From Nonlabens sp. (GTDB taxonomy: Bacteria > Bacteroidota > Bacteroidia > Flavobacteriales > Flavobacteriaceae): a stretch of 64,000 bases of DNA. The notes beneath the pieces are model-generated. The model worked only from the letters and a program-made list of their open reading frames with translations, had not been told where the DNA came from and searched no databases. Position numbers and translations under genes: made by a program. The stretch spans positions 1-64,000 of the forward strand of contig JAHDIQ010000006.1 of the NCBI GenBank assembly GCA_020630715.1, given 5' to 3'. This document shows, in pieces, positions 58,301 through 64,000 of the stretch (the stretch's first letter is position 1; every line of letters begins with the position of its first letter).

Positions 58301-59207
58301 TAATACAACTAACGCAGTATCAGGTCTACTACCTGCTACTAGCTACGACTATTATGTTAGAGCTGTTTGTGGTGCAACGCAAACTAGCGCATGGGTAGGG
58401 CCGTTAACATTTACAACTGAATGTGCTGTCTTTGTAGCTCCATTTAATGAGCCGTTTGACAATACCTCTATACCTAATTGCTGGTCTAGTAGTGCGACTA
58501 CAGGTGGTCCATGGTTATTTAGCGGTGCAACTAACAGTGCTACTACAGGATGTTCTGGTGTGCCTTCTTTTGATTTTAATGGAACAGGTGGTTCACATGC
58601 ATGGATGGACTTCTCAGGTACTGATGTTGGTGTAGTATTGGAGATGCCAGAAATAGATGTAACGGCATTAACTGATCCGTTCTTACAATTCCAGCAATGG
58701 ATGTGTACTACTGGACAAACTGTATTTAATGAGCTGTATGTAGAGGCTATAGATCCTGCTACTGGTAATTATGTTCAAATAGCATTAATCAATACAGGTA
58801 CAGCTGCTTGGACAGAGTATGGTTACTCTTTGACTCCTTACGTTTCTGGTACTGGTACAGTTCAGATTAGATTCCGCGCAGAAAGTGGGAATGATACTAA
58901 CGATTTCTTAGGTGATATTGCGTTAGATGATGTAAGCGTAATTGAAGAGCCTGCTGCAAGTGTAGATTCATCTGATGTTTTAGGTTTCTCTTATTATCCT
59001 AACCCTACTCAAGATGTAGTTACATTTAATGGTAATGAAACTATTGACAGTATTACAGTAAATAATATGTTAGGTCAGGAAGTTATTAAATTAACTCCTG
59101 GAACTGAACAAGCTCAGATAGATTTAGCTACTTTCACTACAGGTGTTTACCTTGTAACAGTGCAAACTGGAGATCGTAGTTCAACGGTTAAAATTGTTAA
59201 GGAGTAA
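52359..59207 (+). CDS. Giant modular fn3 / adhesion-type protein with T9SS type A sorting domain
   Basis: The 2282-residue secreted protein has a signal peptide (MRNFYMTMLALLSFSVAVAQ), then a domain with DGFGDGWAGG. About nine fibronectin type III-like repeats follow (each with a W-T-xGG-xETEW and YDxYVRAVC pattern), alternating with jelly-roll modules of about 170 residues. Module start residues are: A 413, B 681, C 947, B' 1224, D 1482, C' 1752, A' 2021. The C-terminal 80 residues (LGFSYYPNPTQDVVTFNG, NMLGQEV, TGVYLVTVQTG) are a T9SS type A sorting signal. It is probably a surface adhesin or a carrier protein. It is isolated between two strong terminators. Confidence 0.94.
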   Translation: MRNFYMTMLALLSFSVAVAQCDYTLELTDGFGDGWAGGATITVTVGAGTPQVFSIPVDATNMSFSQTETITVNTGDNIVLDYNQNGTLSPGENSFILRDSEGIIVFDAGFSPATAVNNFTAACPTCPAVSAINAPTIGGDNVDIAWTAGGAETEWIIEYGVSPYTCGSGGTQITTTTNPTNVPGLSPLTTYDFYVIAVCSTTDQSACQGPVQVTTSSLCPEPFNFAPIDNLPREIQFGWDTNGNAGGTVTIEYAPDGVITTPGTGQGTTLTGQLSGFAFISGLTPETCYDFYVQNDCANGFSSIWSAEYEACTTISCPAPTSVTASAISFDSMNIDWTAGMSETEWELEYAPAGTITTPFDTTPQGTVLNVMTTPSQPLSGLTDATTYDVYVRAVCDRSISDFSAAVQITPTTLCLPLPAPYTESFDTAALPNCWSSSADDGAWAYGGATNTTQCSAAASDFNANGGSYAWVDFSGTDNNVLLSSPLIDVSSLTVPYLSFQQWMCTTGYSPANELYVEANDGTGNFVQVALINTGDAAWTEFGFSLAPYVSANNTVQFRFRAESGGSTSDFVGDLALDNIVLDEAPSCINPTNLGVTNVTAFSADLVWQENNVPPGTDWTVEYAEVGVITTPGTAQGTEVLMASNPLPITSLTAATGYEFYVKTICAVGDESEYVGPFTFATQCDVFAVPFLETFDAGSSTQQCWTVIDENADGDAWDLDYAFNPFGGAGEVAAITTDFNAGNNDDYLVSPAITLTGNERLVYQYRVQSANEPDDFEVLLSTTTPDAAGFTNVILPQATYSNVAYQEQIIDISAFTGDVYIAWRIPPNGPDGWRMYIDEVVVEAIPSCPRPVNFVVNSNDDVSIDMTWDAGGSETEWIVEYATPDFATGTLQQELAVTNNVNYILGGLTPNTPYEVRIVAACAPGDLSTPTATTAVRTSPQGPQGVTCPNNDAAFAWEESFDNGFNGWTGDVGTGSGQWDFTGGNAANGGTGSTGTGPFAPAQGTNYVFFETSGTNVGPRSMVSPAIDLTNATDEAELSFFFHSIGGDLTTFEVGVGTDPAGPFTNVFTFVGPLQLDQNDAYALVGASLPASVLGSATVHIQITGTEEAGNETGFVGDVAIDLMRIETCGNFCSNPDMLDVTNITTTTADLTFNDTSGTPTGNYEYVLQPVGTGVPTGAGTATTLTTVPLGPLTTATFYEVYVRNVCGGTAGFSDWVGPLEFATECDIFTVPFYESFDPGSGSQQCWTVLNENADFDEWNLDYAFNPFGGSGEVAAITTDFNGGANDDYLITPQITLTGNERLVYQYRVQSAAEPDDFEVLLSTTTPDAAGLTNVILPQATYSNVTYVEEVIDLSAFTGNVYIAWRVPPGGPDGWRLYIDDVLVETIPACPNISDISADQITSTGANLSWTENDVATAWEFEYDLAGFAQGSGANGIVSTNDNSVNAVSGLTPDTNYDVYARSVCPGGTTFSNWVGPFTFSTRCAPLTAPYFTDYESDPLNGLNNCDSNIVIGSGTGTAPEVRVDDLIANSGNQHIYMYSGSTGATAELYYVMPEFSDLDAAKRVRFFAYDRDLGGLEVGTMTDPADPATFSVAQAFTNADLPDDQYVEQTVNFTSLTTTGGWIAFRFLPAGTFDAMYLDDINYEDIPSCPQPTSVSTANLTDTSVELTWQAGGSETEWTVEYGTPGFTPGGTGSLGVRNGVTVNTNFVLDMLSANTEYEIRVFAVCAPTDISPSANPVTIRTFPTGPQGANCATGSPAVVFTESFENGGAGWTGTTFTGNGGDWDISGGNANSTGTGPFSSFDGANHMEYEATGGNSATASAITPAIDLSTGMGEAELSFYMHAFGNEIGDLTVGVSTSATGPFTPEFTWTGGLQSSDTDAWAPIGVDLTAYNGQIIFIEFSYTMGPVGFEGDLSIDLIEVAACGSFCPDVSQLDATAITSTGANLSWTENGSATEWEYEVDVTGFTQGSGANGIVSTMDNTTNAVSGLLPATSYDYYVRAVCGATQTSAWVGPLTFTTECAVFVAPFNEPFDNTSIPNCWSSSATTGGPWLFSGATNSATTGCSGVPSFDFNGTGGSHAWMDFSGTDVGVVLEMPEIDVTALTDPFLQFQQWMCTTGQTVFNELYVEAIDPATGNYVQIALINTGTAAWTEYGYSLTPYVSGTGTVQIRFRAESGNDTNDFLGDIALDDVSVIEEPAASVDSSDVLGFSYYPNPTQDVVTFNGNETIDSITVNNMLGQEVIKLTPGTEQAQIDLATFTTGVYLVTVQTGDRSSTVKIVKE

Positions 59208-59228
59208 CACTTCTTAAATATTAAATAG

Positions 59229-59262
59229 AAAGGTCATTCCTTAATTGGAATGACCTTTTTTT
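59229..59262 (+). terminator. Terminator after the giant secreted protein gene
   Basis: A perfect 12-bp stem (59229-59240 with 59247-59258) with a 6-base loop and a T run. Confidence 0.93.
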
Positions 59263-59280
59263 ATTGCCTATTTTTACTCA

Positions 59281-60282
59281 ATGAAGTTACAGCAGTTTTC
59301 TTTTGTTATCCCTGTTTTTAATAGACCTCAAGAGGTTGAAAACTTATTATTGTCTATTTCTAAGTTAGAACATACAGATCCATTTGAAGTGGTTATCGTA
59401 GAAGACGGTTCAAGTGAAACTTGTAAGGATGTTTGTTTACGCTTTCGCGAAAGCATAAATATTACCTACTTATATAAAGAGAATAGTGGACCTGGCGATT
59501 CTAGGAATTACGGAATGTCAAGAGCTAACGGTGATTATTTCATTATTTTAGATAGTGATTGTGTATTGCCAGCTCATTATTTAACAGAGGTAAGGTCTTA
59601 TTTAAACAACAGCTATGTGGATTGCTATGGCGGTCCTGATGCTGCTCATGAGCGCTTTTCTAATTTACAGAAGGCGATCAATTATTCTATGACGTCTTTT
59701 TTAACTACAGGAGGAATACGTGGTGGAAGCGAACGATTAGGTAAATTTCAACCTCGCAGTTTCAATATGGGAATAAGTAAGAAAGCTTTTCTTGCTACTG
59801 GCGGTTTTAGCAAGATTCATCCTGGAGAAGATCCAGATTTAAGTATTAGATTATGGAGACTAGGTTTTGAAACGGCTTTGATATCAAATGCCTTTGTATA
59901 TCATGAGCGACGTATTTCATGGAGACTATTTTTTAAACAGGTCAATAAATTTGGTAAAGTACGTGTAATACTTAATAAATGGTATCCTGATACGCGTAAA
60001 TTCTCGTACTGGTTTCCTTTTTTATTTCTTGTTTTCTTAGGACTAGGTGTTTTGTTTTTGTTTTTGGGAGAGCCGTTGTTGATTTCTCTATTTGTCTGTT
60101 ACTTTATTGCTGTTTCAATAGATAGTGTTTTAAAAAACGGATTGATTGTAGGTGTGATGTCTATCCTTGCAGTGGCTATTCAATTTGCAGGCTATGGAAT
60201 GGGTTTTATACATTCATGGATTCAATTAGTGGTATTAAGAAAGGAAGAGCAAAAAGCTTTTCCCTATTTATTTTTTAGCTAG
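59281..60282 (+). CDS. Family 2 glycosyltransferase with C-terminal membrane segments
   Basis: The 333-residue enzyme has an N-terminal GT-A domain: FVIPVFNRPQEVENLLLSI, VVIVEDGSSETC, the DxD-type motif ILDSDCVLP, then RSFNMGISKKAFLATGGFSKIHPGEDPDLSIRLWRLG (acceptor and catalytic region). Two to three hydrophobic helices follow (about 240-310), so it is likely membrane-bound. The sugar and acceptor are unknown. A palindrome copy encodes RFRES between the two nucleotide motifs. The next gene starts 2 bases after its stop codon. Confidence 0.92.
   Translation: MKLQQFSFVIPVFNRPQEVENLLLSISKLEHTDPFEVVIVEDGSSETCKDVCLRFRESINITYLYKENSGPGDSRNYGMSRANGDYFIILDSDCVLPAHYLTEVRSYLNNSYVDCYGGPDAAHERFSNLQKAINYSMTSFLTTGGIRGGSERLGKFQPRSFNMGISKKAFLATGGFSKIHPGEDPDLSIRLWRLGFETALISNAFVYHERRISWRLFFKQVNKFGKVRVILNKWYPDTRKFSYWFPFLFLVFLGLGVLFLFLGEPLLISLFVCYFIAVSIDSVLKNGLIVGVMSILAVAIQFAGYGMGFIHSWIQLVVLRKEEQKAFPYLFFS
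59441..59454. repeat. Dispersed palindrome copy 14 (in glycosyltransferase, RFRES frame)
   Basis: Perfect GCTTTCGCGAAAGC encoding RFRES. It is the last copy in the window; none lies in the preceding 7.3 kb, which is mostly the giant gene. Confidence 0.97.
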
Positions 60283-60284
60283 AA

Positions 60285-61217
60285 ATGACCTATAATTTAA
60301 GAAAATACGGTACTTTTTTAATTTTTGTGCTTCTAGCGTTTACCTTATGGTTTGTTTACCGCTATCAAGATGTTTACGCTAAGAATACAATTATATTCAT
60401 AGAATTCACTAATGTACCAGATCATATCTTGTTTGATAATAATGGTCTAGTCCCTGTAGAATTAGTGTTACAATCATCTGGTTTTAATCTGTTAAAGGCT
60501 TCTTATTTTCCACCTACTATTCCGTTAGATTATTCCTTATCCACAACTATGGTGAATGACGAATTAGTTTTAGATCTTAAAAATAATTTACAGAATTTAA
60601 GTGATAACCTTAACGGAGTTTATTCTATAGAGCGGCTAAATCAGGATTATATAGCTTTACCAGTTAGAATCCTAGATCGCAAGAAAATAAAACTTCATTA
60701 CGATCCAGAGGTTGTTTTTGAAAACAATCTTGTTCTAATAGAGAAGAATTTTGTTGATGGTGACAGTATTATGATATCTGGTGATGTAAATCTTTTAAAA
60801 ACTATCGACAGTATAAGATTAGATAATCAAAGAATTGTGATCAATGATAGTTTACAAAAAATGAATATTAATATTCAAAATAAACTACCAGAAGGAGTAA
60901 CTTCTTCAACATCTGAAGTAGTTTATGAAGTTAGATCTACGCAAATGACAGAAGGAGTCATGGAACTTAAAGTAATTATTACTGATGTGCCAGAGGATGT
61001 TGCCATTAAGACCATTCCTTCAACGGTAAGCGTGACCTATACAGTTCCTTTATCATCTTATAATTCTATAATCGCTAATGACTTTTATTTTAAAATTCCA
61101 TTTGACCAATTAACAGAATCTGAGAATATCATACCGGTAATGGTTAAAAGTTCTAATGATGAAGTGCATAGCGTAAGAACAGTACCTAGTCAAATTAAAA
61201 TTTTAGTGATTAGATAA
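60285..61217 (+). CDS. YbbR-like domain protein
   Basis: The 310-residue protein has one N-terminal TM helix (YGTFLIFVLLAFTLWFVY), then a periplasmic region with YbbR-like repeats: IEFTNVPDHILFDNNGLVPVELVLQSSGF and later LKVIITDVPEDVAIKTIPSTVSVTYTVP. In Firmicutes YbbR (CdaR) controls a cyclic-di-AMP cyclase; no such cyclase is seen here. It overlaps coaE by one base, forming a glycosyltransferase-YbbR-coaE operon. Its role in Bacteroidota is unclear. Confidence 0.87.
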   Translation: MTYNLRKYGTFLIFVLLAFTLWFVYRYQDVYAKNTIIFIEFTNVPDHILFDNNGLVPVELVLQSSGFNLLKASYFPPTIPLDYSLSTTMVNDELVLDLKNNLQNLSDNLNGVYSIERLNQDYIALPVRILDRKKIKLHYDPEVVFENNLVLIEKNFVDGDSIMISGDVNLLKTIDSIRLDNQRIVINDSLQKMNINIQNKLPEGVTSSTSEVVYEVRSTQMTEGVMELKVIITDVPEDVAIKTIPSTVSVTYTVPLSSYNSIIANDFYFKIPFDQLTESENIIPVMVKSSNDEVHSVRTVPSQIKILVIR

Positions 61218-61810
61218 TGAAAGTCATAGGTTTAACAGGCGGAATAGGAAGTGGTAAGACTACCGTTGCAAAAGAATTTGAAAAATTAGGTGTCCCAGTT
61301 TATATAGCAGATGAGCGTTCTAAATATCTACTTGCAACTGATGCATCTGTTATGGAAAAAGTTTCTGAATTGTTAGGAGATAAGGCTTATATAAATGATA
61401 ATAGTAGATCCATACCGGATAAAGAATATATCGCTTCAAAAGTTTTCAATGACGCTGAATTGCTAAAAGCGCTAAACGCCATTTTGCATCCAGCAGTACG
61501 CAAAGATTTTGAGCAATTTATGCTGAATCAGTCTAAGGTGTATGTGATTTACGAGGCTGCAATTCTATTTGAATCAGGCGGTGATAGTCGCTGTGACCAC
61601 GTTATACTAGTCACTGCACCAGAGCAGGAACGTATTAACAGAGTGCTTAAAAGAGATGACGTTACAGAATCTCAAGTGCGCTCTAGGATGAGTCATCAAT
61701 TACCAGAGCTACAGAAGTTACAAAGATCAGATTTTGTTATTGAAAATATAGATTTCAATAAAATTCATAAATATGTTTATACTATTAATGAATTTTTGTT
61801 AAAAAATTAA
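61217..61810 (+). CDS. coaE: Dephospho-CoA kinase
   Basis: CoaE phosphorylates dephospho-CoA, the last step of coenzyme A synthesis. The 197-residue P-loop kinase starts MKVIGLTGGIGSGKTTVAKEF (P-loop at about 8-16). It contains VYIADERSKYLL, the CoA-substrate segment ILHPAVRKDFEQF, YVIYEAAILFESGG (DVPLL-like region replaced by EAAILFE, as in many Bacteroidota) and the lid RVLKRDDVTESQVRSRMSHQLP. Confidence 0.96.
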   Translation: MKVIGLTGGIGSGKTTVAKEFEKLGVPVYIADERSKYLLATDASVMEKVSELLGDKAYINDNSRSIPDKEYIASKVFNDAELLKALNAILHPAVRKDFEQFMLNQSKVYVIYEAAILFESGGDSRCDHVILVTAPEQERINRVLKRDDVTESQVRSRMSHQLPELQKLQRSDFVIENIDFNKIHKYVYTINEFLLKN

Positions 61811-61873
61811 TTAATTACTATTTTAAGCGTCCTTGTTAACATTTGGTTAATTCCTTTTTAACAGTTTGACTAA

Positions 61874-63469
61874 ATGTTAAATTTGAACGTGCAAAAGAAT
61901 TTACTACATATTCTCATAGGTTTAATGAGTCTATCTTTAATAGGTGTGATGGCGGTTCAGATATACTGGATCGTTAATAGTATTCAGGATAAAGAAGAAC
62001 AATTTGGTTTTGCCGTCGCGCAAACCCTAGCTAGCGTTTCAAAGGAAATTGAAAACCAAGAGGTAGAGCGATATTACAACGCGGTAGAGCGACTTGCAGA
62101 TAGTCTAGGAACAAAACCTCAAATAAGCACTATTAGATCTTTTCTAATCAGAAGTTATGATAGTGAATCAGATATCATAACCACTTACAGTAATGATATT
62201 TTACAGGAGAATTATAAACTCAATTCCAACTTAATGGAAATTGAGATGGATAGTCTCACCTTTACAAAGTTATTTAATAGAGAATCTCGATTAGAACAAC
62301 GACAAGCTGGAATTGAAGGTAGGCCAGTTGATATTCAAGATTCTTATGAAAACTTAAGCCAACTAGATGATCTAAATAAACGTAAATTTAGTCAGGCTAT
62401 TAGCAGTATATCTGCGTCCTTGCCTATTACAGAACGTGTTAATGCGCAATTAGTAAACGACTTACTTAAGCAAGAGCTAGAGAAACGTCGCATCGATTCA
62501 GATTTTGAATTTGCTATATATCAGGACGGCTTCCCTACTAGAATACAATCTAATAATTTTGATTTAAATGCAGAAGCTAACTGGAGTTATCCTGTTTTTA
62601 CCTCAGATGATAATTCTGTTGATGCTTACAATTTATATGTGAACCTTCCAGGTCGTAAGAAATTCATCCTTTCTTCTATTTGGGGAATGGCTGCTTTATC
62701 ATTTTTATTTACGGCGATTATTGTAGTGGCTTATTCCAGTGCGATATCGCAACTATTTAAACAAAGGCAGATTTCTCAAATCAAGACAGACTTTATCAAT
62801 AATATGACGCATGAGTTTAAAACTCCTATCGCGACTATTAATCTAGCTCTAGATTCTCTTAAGAATCCTAAGATTAGTACAGATCCTGATCGAGTAAAAA
62901 ATTACTTGCGTATGATCAGAGAAGAAAATAAACGCATGCATGCTCAGGTTGAGAATGTATTACGCATTTCTAAGTTAGAAAAACGCAATCTAGACCTTGA
63001 AAAAGAAGATACAGATCTCATTGATGTTCTAGAAGATAGTATCAGTCATGTATGGTTAATTCTAGAGCAACGCAATGGAGTGTTGAACACGCATTTCGGT
63101 TCTTTACGTAATACAGTATTAGCAAATGAAAGTCATTTATCTAACGTTTTTGTTAATATTTTAGAGAATGCTATTAAATATACAGATGAGTCAGAAGCTC
63201 CACAAATAGATGTTTATACAGAAAATGCTCGTGATAAAGTAGTCGTAAAAATTAAAGACAAAGGTGTAGGAATGTCAAAATCTGCACAGAAAAAAATCTT
63301 CCAAAAGTTCTTTAGAGAACACACCGGTGACATTCACAATGTAAAAGGACATGGTCTAGGTCTTGCTTATGCAAAACGTATTGTAGATGACCACCACGGC
63401 TCTATTTATGTAGAAAGTGTCAAAGGAGAAGGAAGCACATTTATAATCAATTTACCCTTAATAAATTAA
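61874..63469 (+). CDS. Sensor histidine kinase
   Basis: The 531-residue two-component sensor has TM1 (about 10-32, LLHILIGLMSLSLIGVMAVQIYW). A periplasmic sensor region of about 230 residues follows, then TM2 (SIWGMAALSFLFTAIIVVAYSS). The H-box histidine is in FINNMTHEFKTPIATI (about residue 314). The catalytic domain has N-box NVFVNILENAIKYTDE, G1 KDKGVGMS and G2 GHGLGLAYAKRIVDDHHG. The response regulator starts 3 bases after its stop codon. The layout resembles the RprX/RprY pair of Bacteroides; the signal is unknown. Confidence 0.94.
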   Translation: MLNLNVQKNLLHILIGLMSLSLIGVMAVQIYWIVNSIQDKEEQFGFAVAQTLASVSKEIENQEVERYYNAVERLADSLGTKPQISTIRSFLIRSYDSESDIITTYSNDILQENYKLNSNLMEIEMDSLTFTKLFNRESRLEQRQAGIEGRPVDIQDSYENLSQLDDLNKRKFSQAISSISASLPITERVNAQLVNDLLKQELEKRRIDSDFEFAIYQDGFPTRIQSNNFDLNAEANWSYPVFTSDDNSVDAYNLYVNLPGRKKFILSSIWGMAALSFLFTAIIVVAYSSAISQLFKQRQISQIKTDFINNMTHEFKTPIATINLALDSLKNPKISTDPDRVKNYLRMIREENKRMHAQVENVLRISKLEKRNLDLEKEDTDLIDVLEDSISHVWLILEQRNGVLNTHFGSLRNTVLANESHLSNVFVNILENAIKYTDESEAPQIDVYTENARDKVVVKIKDKGVGMSKSAQKKIFQKFFREHTGDIHNVKGHGLGLAYAKRIVDDHHGSIYVESVKGEGSTFIINLPLIN

Positions 63470-63472
63470 CTT

Positions 63473-64000
63473 ATGGAAACAGTAAACAAAAAAATTCTAC
63501 TTGTAGAAGACGACCCTAACTTTGGTACCGTATTAAAGGATTACCTTCAGATGAATGACTTTGATGTGGTTCATGCAAAAAACGGTATGGAAGGTTTTGA
63601 AAAATTCAAAAAAGACAATTACGATCTATGTATTCTAGATGTAATGATGCCTTATAAAGATGGATTTACACTAGCAAAAGAAATCAGAGAAAAGGATCAA
63701 GAAATCCCTATCATTTTCCTTACTGCAAAAGCAATGAAAGAAGATGTGTTACGAGGTTACAAAGTAGGAGCAGACGACTATTTGAATAAACCATTTGATA
63801 GTGAGGTGCTTCTTATGAAGATCAAAGCCATTATGCAACGTAAAGGAACAGACTCCATCGCAGATTCTAAAGAATTTGAATTCCAGATAGGTAACTTCCA
63901 CTTAAATTCAAAATTACGTTTCTTAACCCTAGATAGCCAGGATCCTATTAAACTTTCTCCTAAAGAAAACGAGTTATTGAGACTACTCGCATTACATTTA
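63473..64000 (+). CDS. OmpR-type response regulator, 3' end missing
   Basis: 176 codons are visible and the frame runs off the right edge. The receiver domain has VEDDPN (acidic pocket), the phospho-acceptor aspartate in LCILDVMMP, the threonine in IIFLTAKA and the lysine in DYLNKPF. The start of an OmpR-type winged-helix DNA-binding domain follows (IKLSPKENELLRLLAL). It is the partner of the histidine kinase just upstream. RprY-like, by analogy. Confidence 0.93.
   Translation, partial: METVNKKILLVEDDPNFGTVLKDYLQMNDFDVVHAKNGMEGFEKFKKDNYDLCILDVMMPYKDGFTLAKEIREKDQEIPIIFLTAKAMKEDVLRGYKVGADDYLNKPFDSEVLLMKIKAIMQRKGTDSIADSKEFEFQIGNFHLNSKLRFLTLDSQDPIKLSPKENELLRLLALHL

Overview
This window is a chromosomal segment of a marine-type Flavobacteriaceae bacterium (phylum Bacteroidota). 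The evidence is: many exact Bacteroidota promoter -7 elements (TAnnTTTG) just upstream of starts; almost no Shine-Dalgarno sequences; a type IX secretion (T9SS) C-terminal sorting domain and a PorD-like protein; BshC for bacillithiol; a PafA-type phosphatase; Bacteroidota-type RpoZ; and low GC. A palindrome, GCTTTCGCGAAAGC, is scattered over the whole window. From memory it resembles Nonlabens/Dokdonia-like genomes, but the genus cannot be proven from this sequence. Most of the window is ordinary core genome. No prophage, insertion sequence or CRISPR array was found.

Layout. 1-73: the last bases of a 5S rRNA gene and its terminator, so an rRNA operon ends at the left edge. 270-10338: glyA (minus), then fahA, an unknown lipoprotein, bshC, guaA, a LysM/receptor-fold protein, OsmC and a DUF922 metalloprotease. 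10535-18136: an AT-rich orphan ORF (minus), pyrG, yidC, a SprT-like protein, a mannose-1-phosphate guanylyltransferase and a DUF389 membrane protein. 18153-19108: a small AT-rich cassette of a DUF3883 nuclease-fold protein and a zinc-ribbon protein. 19156-24594: mlaE/mlaF-like ABC genes, pafA, a beta-barrel protein, a glycosyltransferase and a methyltransferase. 24673-25351: higBA toxin-antitoxin. 25352-25704: a 353-bp non-coding stretch with DnaA-box-like sequences in front of dnaB. 27494-32925: a secreted protein plus a TlpA thioredoxin, a previously uncalled 58-codon membrane protein, an ABC-F ATPase and a di-haem cytochrome c peroxidase. 33072-38792: beta-mannosidase, cutC and GH20 hexosaminidase (glycan breakdown). 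38842-44810: ligA, a FISUMP lipoprotein, amtB and a 5'-nucleotidase split into two genes. 44842-52075: a housekeeping run of DUF6913-like, dapA, bamD, rpoZ, coaBC, porD, recN and fabI. 52359-59207: a 2282-residue modular fn3/adhesion protein with a T9SS signal. 59281-64000: glycosyltransferase, YbbR-like protein, coaE, a sensor kinase and a truncated response regulator.

The strongest unexplained signal is the palindrome. There are 14 perfect copies and two decayed ones, roughly every 4 kb. They lie between genes and inside genes, and are read in all three frames (AFAKA, RFRES or LSRK). By base composition essentially none would be expected, so the sequence itself appears to be selected or propagated. 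Secondary points are very short or absent leaders on guaA, dnaB and recN, the DUF3883/zinc-ribbon pair, and the near-mirror module order of the giant secreted protein.
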